From assembly GCF_963677715.1 (NCBI RefSeq), contig NZ_OY782495.1:2098001-2162000 (forward strand): a stretch of 64,000 bases of DNA, written 5' to 3'. This document shows positions 9,076 through 17,652 of the stretch, in pieces. Numbering within the stretch: position 1 is the stretch's first letter; the number at the start of each line of letters is the position of its first letter. This DNA comes from an uncultured Bacteroides sp. Lineage in GTDB: Bacteria > Bacteroidota > Bacteroidia > Bacteroidales > Bacteroidaceae. A program made the position numbers and the translations under genes. Under the pieces are notes generated by a model. It was given only the letters and a program-made list of their open reading frames with translations, did no database searches and was not told where the DNA came from.

Positions 9076-11534
9076 AGAAACTACTCACAATTATCATCAT
9101 GGCCTGTAGCTGCGCAATGCAACTACAGGCCGTTGTGCCTTCTTCCAAAAAGATCAGGCTGAACGACGGATGGGAATTCATCCGTCAGGATATGGCCAAT
9201 GCGTGGGAGGTAATGCGCCCTGTCCGTACCGACCAGCCGGAATCCGTTCCCTTGTGGAGCAAAGTCACCCTGCCCCATTGCTTCAATGCCGAAGATGCCG
9301 TAGACCCCGATGCGAACTATTATCAGGGACCGGGATGGTACAGAACCAACCTTTCCATCGACAATCCTTACACCAACGGACGCATCCTGCTGGAGTTTGA
9401 AGGAGCCGGACAAAAAAGCGACGTATACGTGTATACCACCAAAGTAGGCAGTCACGTAGGCGGATACGACGGCTGGCGCGTAGACATCACCGATGCCGTA
9501 AAAGCCTTCAGCCAGACAACCGTGTGCAAAGAACAGTTCAAAGGCAAAATACCCATTGCCGTGCGTTGCGACAACAGTCGTGATACCGAAAGGATCCCCT
9601 CGAGCATGTCCGACTTTAACGTTTACGGAGGCCTCTACCGCTACGTAAACCTGGTGTATGTACCCGGCGTTTCGTTCGAGCGCATCAAAATAGACCCACG
9701 TGTCGATGAAAAGGGTAAAAATGGTCATGTTGATGTAGCTGTGTCTCTTTATAATCCAAAGAATATCGCAACAAACGCTCTGCTTACTGTCGTGATCAAA
9801 GATCCGAACGGGAAAGAAGTGTATAGCAACAAAGAAACCGTAATTGGCGATGGAACAACAAGCGGCATAAACCCTGCATCCGGCACTGAAAAGAGCGATA
9901 GCTTGTTCAGTCTGGCAGAGCTTTCACTTAAAAAGCCGATGCTTTGGAACGTAGATGATCCGCGCCTTTATACCTGCGAGCTGACCCTCAACGTAAACGG
10001 ACAACCCTTGCAGGTCGTAGAGCGTTTCGGATTCCGCAGCTTTGAATTCAAAGAGAAAGGACCGTTTATGCTCAACGGCAAACGACTGCTGCTGCGAGGC
10101 ACCCACCGCCACGAAGATCAGGCCGGTGTAGGTGCAGCCCTCACGGAAGAGATGATGGTGAAGGAGATGAAAATGATTAAGGATATGGGGATCAACTTCA
10201 TCCGGTTGGGGCATTACCAACAGTCGGATATCATCCTGAACTTATGCGATAAATTGGGCATTTTGGTGTGGGAAGAGATTCCCTGGTGCCGTGGCGGACT
10301 GGGAGGCGATGTGTATAAAGCGCAAGCCCGCCGTATGCTTACCAACATGGTGCATCAGCACTACAATCATCCCGCAGTTATCTTGTGGGGCATCGGCAAT
10401 GAAAACGACTGGCCGGGCGACTTCCCCACGTTCAGCAAAGATTCCATCCGTAGTTTCATGACGGAGTTGAATGACCTTGCCCACCACCTGGATAGCCACC
10501 GAAACACTTGCATCCGCCGGTGCGACTTCTGCAAAGACATTGTCGATGTCTATTCGCCCAGTATCTGGGCCGGATGGTATAGCAAAGCCTATACGGACTA
10601 TCGGGATATGGCTACCGCCGCTTTCAAAGGTACCAAACGCTTCTTCCATGCCGAATGGGGAGGAGACAGCCATGCGGGCAGGCACTCCGAGAGTGATTTT
10701 AAAGGTATGAGCAATGCCGCCAAGAACGGCGACTGGTCGGAAACATACATCATCCACCTGTTCGACTGGCACCTCAAAGAGCAGGAAAACATGCTCTGGC
10801 TCAGCGGGTCGGCCTTCTGGACGTTCAAGGACTTTTCCACTCCGTTGAGGCCCGATAATCCCATCCCCTACGTCAATCAAAAGGGCGTGGTAGAGCGAGA
10901 CCTCACTCCCAAAGAGAGCTACTACGTGTTCCAGTCATACTGGACATCCAAACCGATGATCCACATCTACGGACACACATGGCCTGTGCGTTGGGGCAAG
11001 AGCGGAGATAAGAAAGAAGTGCTGGTATACTCCAATTGCCCCGAAGTGGAACTCTTCGTCAACGGTGAGTCTCAGGGCAAAAAGAAAAGAAACAGTCAGG
11101 ATTTTCCGGCAGCCGGCTTCCATTGGGAAATCGTGTACAAAGAAGGACAGAACCGAATAGAAGCCGTAGGATCAGATAAAAAAGCCCGTTTCACCGATCA
11201 AATCAGTCAGGAATACCAGACGGAGACATGGGGAAAAGAAGCGCAGATAGACGTAACCTACGCCCCCGTGGAGAAAAGTGACACCATCATGATACAGGCT
11301 CAACTCAAAGACCAAAAAGGCATTCGCTGCCTCGACTCGCAAAAAGTAATTGAGTTCAGCCTCATCGGAGACGGCAAACTGATACAGAATCAGGGTACCA
11401 GCACCGGCTCGCGAAAGCTACAGGCAGCCAACGGCAGAGCACGTATCAGAGCAGTCGTTAAAGGAAAATGTATCATTTTAGCCAAATCGGATAACATACC
11501 TGCTAACTTTATAACTATATTTGCAACTAGGTAG
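9072..11534 (+). CDS. Glycoside hydrolase family 2 enzyme (second of the locus)
   Basis: This is an 820-residue exported GH2 protein translationally coupled to the lyase-GH88 gene through an ATGA overlap. The signal peptide is MKKLLTIIIMACSCAMQLQA. The domains are a sugar-binding jelly roll (LNDGWEFIRQDM ... LPHCFN ... GWYRTNLSI), an immunoglobulin-like middle, and a TIM barrel with GTHRHEDQAGVG, the acid/base Glu in WGIGNEND (E444) and the nucleophile Glu in HAEWGGD (E528). The C-terminal part has YSNCPEVELFVNGES and an Ig-like tail, as in beta-galactosidase-type GH2 proteins. It is distinct from the GH2 at 4059, since the two differ in N-terminal sequence and lack a shared malectin tail, so they probably cut different linkages of the same glycan. 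Its location is probably periplasmic. Confidence 0.93.
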   Translation: MKKLLTIIIMACSCAMQLQAVVPSSKKIRLNDGWEFIRQDMANAWEVMRPVRTDQPESVPLWSKVTLPHCFNAEDAVDPDANYYQGPGWYRTNLSIDNPYTNGRILLEFEGAGQKSDVYVYTTKVGSHVGGYDGWRVDITDAVKAFSQTTVCKEQFKGKIPIAVRCDNSRDTERIPSSMSDFNVYGGLYRYVNLVYVPGVSFERIKIDPRVDEKGKNGHVDVAVSLYNPKNIATNALLTVVIKDPNGKEVYSNKETVIGDGTTSGINPASGTEKSDSLFSLAELSLKKPMLWNVDDPRLYTCELTLNVNGQPLQVVERFGFRSFEFKEKGPFMLNGKRLLLRGTHRHEDQAGVGAALTEEMMVKEMKMIKDMGINFIRLGHYQQSDIILNLCDKLGILVWEEIPWCRGGLGGDVYKAQARRMLTNMVHQHYNHPAVILWGIGNENDWPGDFPTFSKDSIRSFMTELNDLAHHLDSHRNTCIRRCDFCKDIVDVYSPSIWAGWYSKAYTDYRDMATAAFKGTKRFFHAEWGGDSHAGRHSESDFKGMSNAAKNGDWSETYIIHLFDWHLKEQENMLWLSGSAFWTFKDFSTPLRPDNPIPYVNQKGVVERDLTPKESYYVFQSYWTSKPMIHIYGHTWPVRWGKSGDKKEVLVYSNCPEVELFVNGESQGKKKRNSQDFPAAGFHWEIVYKEGQNRIEAVGSDKKARFTDQISQEYQTETWGKEAQIDVTYAPVEKSDTIMIQAQLKDQKGIRCLDSQKVIEFSLIGDGKLIQNQGTSTGSRKLQAANGRARIRAVVKGKCIILAKSDNIPANFITIFATR
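11516..11523 (+). promoter_or_regulatory. Candidate promoter -7 box (TATATTTG) for the uronate genes
   Basis: TATATTTG matches the Bacteroides -7 consensus TAnnTTTG and lies in the last codons of the GH2 gene, about 53 bp before the SDR start. No good TTTG -33 box is visible at the expected spacing, so this is tentative. Confidence 0.45.
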
Positions 11535-11575
11535 TTAGTAATGAAGCAGTATATTAACTTTAATATCATCATATC

Positions 11576-12388
11576 ATGGCAAATTTATTCAGCGTAAAGA
11601 ACAAAGTAATTGTAGTTACCGGCGGAACAGGCGTATTAGGCAAAGCCATCGCCGCTCATCTGGCAGAAGAGGGCGCTAAAGTAGTTATCTTGGGACGCAA
11701 GAAAGAAGTCGGCGACAAGATCGTATCCGAAATAAAAGCCAAAGGAGGCGAAGCAATGTTTCTGGTCACCAACGTGCTCGATCAGAGCGTTCTGGAACAG
11801 AACCTTGCCGACATTCTCAAAGCCTACGGACGGGTAGATACTCTTCTCAACGCTGCGGGTGGAAACATGCCGGGAGCAACCATCGCCCCCACAGGCACAT
11901 TCTTCGACCTCAAAGTAGATGAGTTTCAGAAAGTCTTAGAGTTGAATCTAACAGGAACCGTGCTGCCTACACAAGTATTTCTCAAACCGATGGTAGAACA
12001 GAAATCGGGTTCAATCGTCAACTTCTCCTCCATGGCTGCCTTCCGCCCCATGACCCGAGTAGCAGGATACGCCGCCGCCAAAGCAGGCATCTCTAACTTT
12101 ACCCAATTCATGGCAACGGAAATTGCAACCAAATTCGGTGAAGGCATCCGCATAAATGCCATCGCACCAGGCTTTTTCCTGACAGAGCAAAACCGCACCT
12201 TGCTCACCAACCCTGACGGGACTTATACGGATCGTGGACAATCCGTTATCCGCCAAACTCCATTCGGACGTATGGGTCGTGCCGAAGAACTTTGCGGAAC
12301 TATCCAATACCTCATCAGCGATGCAGCTAGCTTCGTAACCGGCACCGTTGCCGTAGTAGACGGAGGTTTCAACGCATTCGCCATGTAA
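11576..12388 (+). CDS. SDR-family D-mannonate oxidoreductase (fructuronate reductase type)
   Basis: This is a 270-residue classical short-chain dehydrogenase. It has an NAD(P)-binding glycine motif TGGTGVLGKA (15-24), NAAGG (92-96), and the catalytic Ser 151/152, Tyr 165 and Lys 169 (YAAAK). It ends in VDGGFNAFAM. Bacteroides commonly use an SDR of this kind, next to mannonate dehydratase, to interconvert D-fructuronate and D-mannonate with NAD(H). The neighbouring uxuA gene supports that role over a generic 3-oxoacyl reductase. It acts in the cytosol on glucuronate released by the extracellular and periplasmic enzymes encoded just upstream. The assignment to mannonate or fructuronate rests on context. 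Confidence 0.82.
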   Translation: MANLFSVKNKVIVVTGGTGVLGKAIAAHLAEEGAKVVILGRKKEVGDKIVSEIKAKGGEAMFLVTNVLDQSVLEQNLADILKAYGRVDTLLNAAGGNMPGATIAPTGTFFDLKVDEFQKVLELNLTGTVLPTQVFLKPMVEQKSGSIVNFSSMAAFRPMTRVAGYAAAKAGISNFTQFMATEIATKFGEGIRINAIAPGFFLTEQNRTLLTNPDGTYTDRGQSVIRQTPFGRMGRAEELCGTIQYLISDAASFVTGTVAVVDGGFNAFAM

Positions 12389-12479
12389 TCTAAAGGAAAA
12401 AGCGAAACGAAGCCGAGTGAAGCACAAAAAGAGTATTCAAAGCGAGCGAAGCAAAGCGATTCCCCCTCCCAAACCCGGC

Positions 12480-12651
12480 CTCTTGTGCAGAGCGTAAAAC
12501 GGAGGCGGGGCACGGAGCGTAAAGCAAACGATACTGTTTGAGCGAAGCGAGTTTTATCGCTTGTAGCGGAGAGCCACACCGTAGTAGCTCCGCACAAGAA
12601 GCCTTGACTTTTTCTTTGGTTCTTTCTTTTGCGTCAAGGCAAAAGAAAGAA
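12480..12651. repeat. Intergenic structured repeat with interlocking inverted repeats
   Basis: The 282 bp between the SDR gene and uxuA hold no gene. They contain repeated GAGCGAAGCGAG/AGCGTAAA-like words and an outer inverted repeat, CTTGTGC (near 12482) with GCACAAG (12592-12598). Then come two interlocking pairs: CCTTGAC (12602-12608) with GTCAAGG (12633-12639), and TTCTTTCTTTTG (12620-12631) with CAAAAGAAAGAA (12640-12651). Arm order 1-2-1'-2' is that of an H-type pseudoknot. From memory, words of this type recur between genes in Bacteroides genomes, so it is probably a dispersed repeat. Confidence 0.75.
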
Positions 12652-12670
12652 TATTAAACTAAATAAAGCA

Positions 12671-13849
12671 ATGAAAGAAATTTACCTAAGCGAACAAACC
12701 TGGCGCTGGTACGGCCCCAACGACCCCGTCAGCCTGTGGGACATCAAGCAATCCGGAGCAACGGGTGTTGTCAATGCCCTGCACCACATCCCCAACGGAG
12801 AAGTGTGGACTGTAGACGAAATCATGAAACGTAAAAAACTCATCGAATCCGTAGGCCTCACATGGTCGGTGGTAGAGAGCGTTCCCGTACATGAATATAT
12901 CAAAACCCAAACGGGAGACTTCCAACGATACATCGACAACTATAAAGAGAGTCTGCGCAACCTGGGCGAATGTGGTGTAAACATTGTAACCTACAACTTT
13001 ATGCCTGTGCTCGACTGGACACGTACCAACTTGGCTTACGAGCTGCCCGACGGTTCACGTGCCCTTCGTTTTGAGCGGGCCGCCTTCGTGGCATTCGACC
13101 TCTTCCTGTTGAAACGTCCCGGAGCCGAAGCCGAATACAGCGATGCCGAAAAAGCCAAAGCCGAAGCACGTTTTAACAAGATGAACGAAGCCGAAAGGCA
13201 ACTCCTTGTACGCAACATGATCGCCGGACTGCCCGGCTCGGAAGAGAGCTTTACCTTGGAGCAATTCCAACAGGAACTGGATCGTTATAAGAACATCGAT
13301 GCCGAAAAGTTGCGTGCCAACCTCATCTATTTCCTAAAGCAGATAACCCCTGTGGCCGACGAAGCAGGTATAAAACTGGTGATTCATCCCGACGACCCAC
13401 CCTGCTCCATCCTTGGGTTACCACGTATAATGAGTAGTGCTGCCGACTTTCAGGCACTGATCGATGCCGTACCCAACGAATCCAACGGACTTTGCCTCTG
13501 CACCGGTTCGCTAGGCGTGAGCAGCAGCAACGACCTCGAAGCGATGATGAAAACCTTTGGCGATCGCATCAACTTCGTACACTTCCGCAGCACACAGCGC
13601 GATGAAGAGGGCAATTTCTACGAAGCCAACCATCTGGAAGGAGATGTAGACATGTATCATGTAATGAAAGCTTTCCTCGAACTGCAACAACGCCGACAGG
13701 TATCCATCGCCATGCGTCCCGATCACGGACATCAGATGATAGACGACCTGAAGAAGAAAACCAATCCCGGATACTCCTGCATCGGCCGCCTCAGAGGGCT
13801 TGCCGAACTTCGCGGACTGGAAATGGGCATTGCCAAGTCTATCTTCTGA
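12671..13849 (+). CDS. uxuA: Mannonate dehydratase
   Basis: This 392-residue cytosolic enzyme dehydrates D-mannonate to 2-keto-3-deoxy-D-gluconate, the step after fructuronate reductase in glucuronate catabolism. UxuA landmarks are the start [22 protein letters not shown], the block [18 protein letters not shown]...[38 protein letters not shown], and the C-terminal RPDHGHQM...[13 protein letters not shown]. These are regions that supply metal-binding Cys, His and Asp residues. The start at 12671 fits the family length of about 390. An in-frame upstream extension to 12629 runs into the intergenic repeat and is rejected. It is probably cotranscribed with the SDR, although the structured repeat between them could modulate read-through. 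Confidence 0.95.
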   Translation: MKEIYLSEQTWRWYGPNDPVSLWDIKQSGATGVVNALHHIPNGEVWTVDEIMKRKKLIESVGLTWSVVESVPVHEYIKTQTGDFQRYIDNYKESLRNLGECGVNIVTYNFMPVLDWTRTNLAYELPDGSRALRFERAAFVAFDLFLLKRPGAEAEYSDAEKAKAEARFNKMNEAERQLLVRNMIAGLPGSEESFTLEQFQQELDRYKNIDAEKLRANLIYFLKQITPVADEAGIKLVIHPDDPPCSILGLPRIMSSAADFQALIDAVPNESNGLCLCTGSLGVSSSNDLEAMMKTFGDRINFVHFRSTQRDEEGNFYEANHLEGDVDMYHVMKAFLELQQRRQVSIAMRPDHGHQMIDDLKKKTNPGYSCIGRLRGLAELRGLEMGIAKSIF

Positions 13850-13942
13850 GAATAAGAGAAGAAGACTTTGCCGCATTTAGTAAGCTACAATGAGCAGTAA
13901 ACGCAGACTAAGCTCCTGTCAGAAGTAACTATCATATAGAAA

Positions 13943-13990
13943 GAACTTGCAACCATCTCTCCAAAGGAAGTTGCAAGTTCTTTTGTTTTT
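13943..13990 (+). terminator. Rho-independent terminator after uxuA
   Basis: There is a perfect 11-bp inverted repeat, GAACTTGCAAC (13943-13953) and GTTGCAAGTTC (13970-13980), followed by TTTTGTTTTTT. It ends the uronate locus on the plus strand and faces the convergent acetyltransferase gene. Confidence 0.9.
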
Positions 13991-14023
13991 TATCTGTGAT
14001 TACTCAATCTTATATGTAGCTCT

Positions 14024-14545
14024 TCAAACAGGACGACAAGAGCCCTCTGGCTTCCCATCCAAAAGTAATGTCCAGTGCCCCACATCTCTCCATTCACCGA
14101 ACTTGCGACCGATTTCCTTCATGTGCGAGGATTGCACAAAGCCAAACTTTTCATGTAAACGCACACTACTTTCGTTGGGTATGCAGATGCCAGCAATGAG
14201 CACATGCGTGTTTTCTCTATCCACCTGTAGCAGCATATGCGTATAGAGCATAGACCCCAGACCTTTACCTATATAATCCTTGTCGAGATACACTGTCACC
14301 TCCTTTGTCGAGGTATATGCACAGCGATTGTTCCACTTATGCATGTAGTAGTATCCCACAACCCTGCCGTCCATTTCACCCACATAGTACGGCAACCCTG
14401 AATTTTTTACATCCTTAATGCGTTGCCGCATCTCCCGCACCGTGACAGGAACCGTTTCAAAGGTCACCGCCGTATGCCCTACGTAGTGATTGTAAATGTC
14501 ACGCAGGCCCTTTGCATCATTCAGTGTTACTTCTCTGATTGTCAT
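14024..14545 (-). CDS. GNAT-family N-acetyltransferase (phosphinothricin/MnaT-like)
   Basis: This is a 173-residue acetyl-CoA-dependent acetyltransferase of the Pat/YncA-like subgroup. It shows the family start MTIREVTLNDAKGLRDIYNHYV, the TFETVPV segment, GYYYMHKWNNRCAYTSTKEVTVYL (the W...R..Y..T.E.SVY region), the acetyl-CoA motif A DKDYIGKGLGSMLY, and GICIPNESSVRLHEKFGF. Members acetylate free amino acids such as methionine derivatives or phosphinothricin-like compounds. The natural substrate cannot be read from the sequence. It is a single gene with its own good promoter and is convergent with the uxuA unit, so it is probably unrelated to the neighbouring loci. Confidence 0.9.
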   Translation of the reverse strand: MTIREVTLNDAKGLRDIYNHYVGHTAVTFETVPVTVREMRQRIKDVKNSGLPYYVGEMDGRVVGYYYMHKWNNRCAYTSTKEVTVYLDKDYIGKGLGSMLYTHMLLQVDRENTHVLIAGICIPNESSVRLHEKFGFVQSSHMKEIGRKFGEWRDVGHWTLLLDGKPEGSCRPV

Positions 14546-14580
14546 ATTGTTCTATTTTTGCATTCACATTAATATAATTG

Positions 14581-14613
14581 CAAATATAGACATACTTCTA
14601 AATAAATCACAAA
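14581..14613 (-). promoter_or_regulatory. Bacteroides-type promoter of the GNAT gene
   Basis: On the minus strand, TTTG (14610-14613) is followed after 21 bp by TATATTTG (14581-14588). This is a full match to the Bacteroides primary-sigma consensus (TTTG, 19-21 bp, TAnnTTTG). The expected start of transcription is about 30 nt before the ATG at 14545. Confidence 0.75.
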
Positions 14614-14619
14614 CTTTCT

Positions 14620-17600
14620 CTATCTTCTGTATACAGGTAATTCTTGATTGGGCTTCGCTTTTGTGACCCCAAAAGAAATAAATCCGTTGGCTGACTCAGG
14701 CTCTAAAAGAGAGACGGCAAGGTTCGCATTTTTCTGCGATAAGTCAACGATGAAACTACCTACAGGAAAACTTTTCTTTTCCTCTTTTAATTGAGTACTT
14801 ACTTTGGTCGGATTAATTTTTTCCCATTTTTTATCGGATCTCTTACATTCAGTTACAATGTATTTTTGAACTAAAGCAGTGAAAGACTTCTTTGCTCGTT
14901 CTACTTTAATCCCCAGTATTCTCAATTTCTCAACTTCAACCAAACAACTGTCCGATAGAATGTAGCTCCGAGGACGCTTACGAATCAATATCGGTTGTAG
15001 CTGCAAAGCATCAAAAGTTGGTAGGGACTGTGTAAAACGTTCTTTCTTCACAATATCCAAGAAAGCAACAGGATATTCGGTCTGTTTAGCCTGAAAAGTA
15101 ACATAGATATTATCCTTGTCTGCGCATGTTTCTTTGATAGCCTCATGAACTACCTTTTTTACTTCTCTTTGATGTTCGCATGCTGTCTGAAGTAAACTAC
15201 GTGCTACAAGGAATCCGCTTTCTGCCCTACGATTAAAAGAATCCCGTCCTAATCCTACACCACGTATTTCAATAAAAAGAGAGATAGCATTTGAAAGTGC
15301 TTGCGAAGTAGAGCTAGATTGCGGATTTTGGGCATCCTTTACAGCATATATCACTCCATTTTTTACAATAGGAGTGAAATAAAATCCTGAACTGTATCCA
15401 TTCTCTTTTAGCGCTTTTTCAGCTTCTTGCCTGAATAAACCGTTGGAAATATTCCTCAGCCCAATCGGTACATTCAAATGTCCGCTGAGCAAAAACAACA
15501 CATCACTGGCAATGGACGTGTCATTGCCTCGCAAAAGAGCAAATTCCTTTCGTATCGGATTAAATTCATGTATATCCAGAGCAATTTCGGGATTCCAATC
15601 CGCATAATTTTTCTTGAGGAAACAACTAACGGGATCCATAAGTTTTGTCTGATCCCGATTCAAGTCCAATCCGCTTCCCGATTGTCGGTGTTGCAGGGCA
15701 TAGCCATCCGGATTAGCAACAGGGACAAGTGCTAAATCTACTTCCTTTAAAAACGATGCGCCTTCAGAAGTATTCAACAAATACTCCGCTAGTATACAAG
15801 CTGCTTCGGGACCTGCCGGCTCATTTCCGTGAAGACCTGCTTGTATCCAGACTTTAACTTTTTTTCTGTTCTTTCCGGTACCAAAATAAAGCGCATAAAC
15901 TTCTTTTCCTTCCGGAGTTCGTCCCATTATTTCCAGCTTGACTTTATCGGGATGACTATCCGCCAATAGTTGCAGATAGTGCCTGATTTCGTTTAGTGAG
16001 GCCAAGCCCTCCGCCATCGGTTTACTAAGCGTAGGTGTGTCATATTTCAGTGGTGATTCTGGATAGAAAGTCTTCACAACATCATCCGGTTGTGCTTTTG
16101 GTTGAATATTCCAAAGAGAAAGGTTACTCAATACCGTCTCTTGTGCCGTACGCTGTAAATAGAGTGCTTCCTCCTTTGGAAGTCCGGCATCATAAGTACT
16201 GGTATATGGCTTCTGAAAAAGAGCAGAATAAAATACATTGGCAGCCAAATAAGAACCGGCCAACGAAGGATGGCTATGATCCGGATCATAGAGAACCAAT
16301 CCCGGACTTTCCGTGCGTACCCGTTTCCAGGCAATCCCCACGGGTGCACACCAAGCATTCAAATGAGAAGTCATCTCCAAATAACTTTCAGCAAGACGTT
16401 GCTGCATGCGTGCATACGTATCGATTTGGTGCCCCCATGTCATGTAAAACACTGTTTTACCCTGCGGATTATACAAGCGACGCAGACTATCTAATGAATT
16501 GGCTGCCATATATACATTTTTCCGTACCCATTCTTTTTCTTGAGCAGGTCCCTCGCTATGCTCCTGAAGCACGACAAAATCCCACCCTCCTTCTTTAATA
16601 GCTTCTAAAGTCTCCGCGTTTGCTGCATGCTGTTTCAAAGTCCACCCGCCATGTTCTATCATTTTCACAGCCAGTTTCTTCCCATTGGATGTAGCTATAG
16701 ACTTCACCATTTGCACCATTTTGTTATAGTAAGTATAACTGTTGCCGATGAACAAGGCCCGAACAGAGTCACCGAACAGATAAGGCACGGCACGCTTTCC
16801 CATTCCTACAGAATTGTGTCCTATGCCTTGTTCTTCGACTTTCATCCAATTGCAAGGCCAATTGTTGTCCGCAGCAATCTTGTGAAGATAGAGATAAAAA
16901 TTGCTTCCCCGTTCATACCGATTACGTCCCTGGGATTCAGCTTCGGGTGTTTTGCGCAAAAAAGATTCACGGATAGTATCTCCTGTTGCTAATTGCAGAA
17001 CGATATTCTTAGCAAGATACTTCTTGATAACCTCGGGAGTGATATAAGGTATATTACCTACACCATATGAAAAATCTAATGTGGTATCCGGATATGTATA
17101 CCATCCGGGACTACCAATAATTGCTTTTTCCACATACGGACTGTCATAGAAAAGCATGAAACGCTGCACAAACTGCCCTCCGGCTGAATGACCGTAAATC
17201 ATATAAGTCTTTCGTTCACTTCCAGAATGAAGCTTAACATATTCAAATATTTTGTCTATGAGTGCCGGCGTTTGCAAAGATTGCGCGCGCACGGCAGTTC
17301 GCTCTTCATTCAGTACTCCTGTTTCCTGATAATCAGAAAGAGGGTATAGTTTAACATCGAAATGGGGTATAAAGATCATGAATTTCTTCTTTTCAGCCTC
17401 TTCTTTCCAAGCCTTCAGTAGATAACGATACCCCCGGTCAGCCCCCTCAAAGACAAATAGGATAGGCATCTGCCGCATATTCCCGGAAGGAGGTATGTAG
17501 TAATGCACATCCACCGGACGATCGGCAAATGGAGTATATTCTTTGTAGGTAAGCACTCCTTCTCCCTTCGATAGTATTGGAAGCTCCTGTGCCAAGGAAG

Positions 17601-17652
17601 TCATGCTTAAACAGCAGAAAAAAACAATAAAGAGTAGAATTTGTTTCTTCAT
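14620..17652 (-). CDS. Secreted three-domain hydrolase: alpha/beta-hydrolase, SGNH hydrolase, M14 metallopeptidase
   Basis: This 1010-residue protein has a signal peptide (to about residue 21, SLAQ) and three catalytic domains in one chain. Residues about 30-295 form an alpha/beta-hydrolase with the GHSAGG elbow (Ser 156) and a late His (GIGHN, about 279). Residues about 298-480 form an SGNH/GDSL-like hydrolase with GNSYTYYN (Ser 305) and DPDHSHPS (Asp 458, His 461). Residues about 545-850 form an M14 zinc carboxypeptidase with the zinc pair in GLHGNEP (His 608, Glu 611), LDIHEF (His 695), LNRDQ, and catalytic Glu 795 in FIEIRG. About 150 C-terminal residues are unassigned. Its start overlaps the isoaspartyl dipeptidase stop (ATGA). 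It probably deacylates and trims a peptide-containing conjugate outside the cytosol; the substrate is unknown. Confidence 0.88.
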   Translation of the reverse strand: MKKQILLFIVFFCCLSMTSLAQELPILSKGEGVLTYKEYTPFADRPVDVHYYIPPSGNMRQMPILFVFEGADRGYRYLLKAWKEEAEKKKFMIFIPHFDVKLYPLSDYQETGVLNEERTAVRAQSLQTPALIDKIFEYVKLHSGSERKTYMIYGHSAGGQFVQRFMLFYDSPYVEKAIIGSPGWYTYPDTTLDFSYGVGNIPYITPEVIKKYLAKNIVLQLATGDTIRESFLRKTPEAESQGRNRYERGSNFYLYLHKIAADNNWPCNWMKVEEQGIGHNSVGMGKRAVPYLFGDSVRALFIGNSYTYYNKMVQMVKSIATSNGKKLAVKMIEHGGWTLKQHAANAETLEAIKEGGWDFVVLQEHSEGPAQEKEWVRKNVYMAANSLDSLRRLYNPQGKTVFYMTWGHQIDTYARMQQRLAESYLEMTSHLNAWCAPVGIAWKRVRTESPGLVLYDPDHSHPSLAGSYLAANVFYSALFQKPYTSTYDAGLPKEEALYLQRTAQETVLSNLSLWNIQPKAQPDDVVKTFYPESPLKYDTPTLSKPMAEGLASLNEIRHYLQLLADSHPDKVKLEIMGRTPEGKEVYALYFGTGKNRKKVKVWIQAGLHGNEPAGPEAACILAEYLLNTSEGASFLKEVDLALVPVANPDGYALQHRQSGSGLDLNRDQTKLMDPVSCFLKKNYADWNPEIALDIHEFNPIRKEFALLRGNDTSIASDVLFLLSGHLNVPIGLRNISNGLFRQEAEKALKENGYSSGFYFTPIVKNGVIYAVKDAQNPQSSSTSQALSNAISLFIEIRGVGLGRDSFNRRAESGFLVARSLLQTACEHQREVKKVVHEAIKETCADKDNIYVTFQAKQTEYPVAFLDIVKKERFTQSLPTFDALQLQPILIRKRPRSYILSDSCLVEVEKLRILGIKVERAKKSFTALVQKYIVTECKRSDKKWEKINPTKVSTQLKEEKKSFPVGSFIVDLSQKNANLAVSLLEPESANGFISFGVTKAKPNQELPVYRR

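Noticed and set aside
12629-12670. Upstream extension of uxuA
   Set aside because: The added residues come from the intergenic repeat (basic, Asn/Lys-rich) and are absent from the usual UxuA start MKEIYL.
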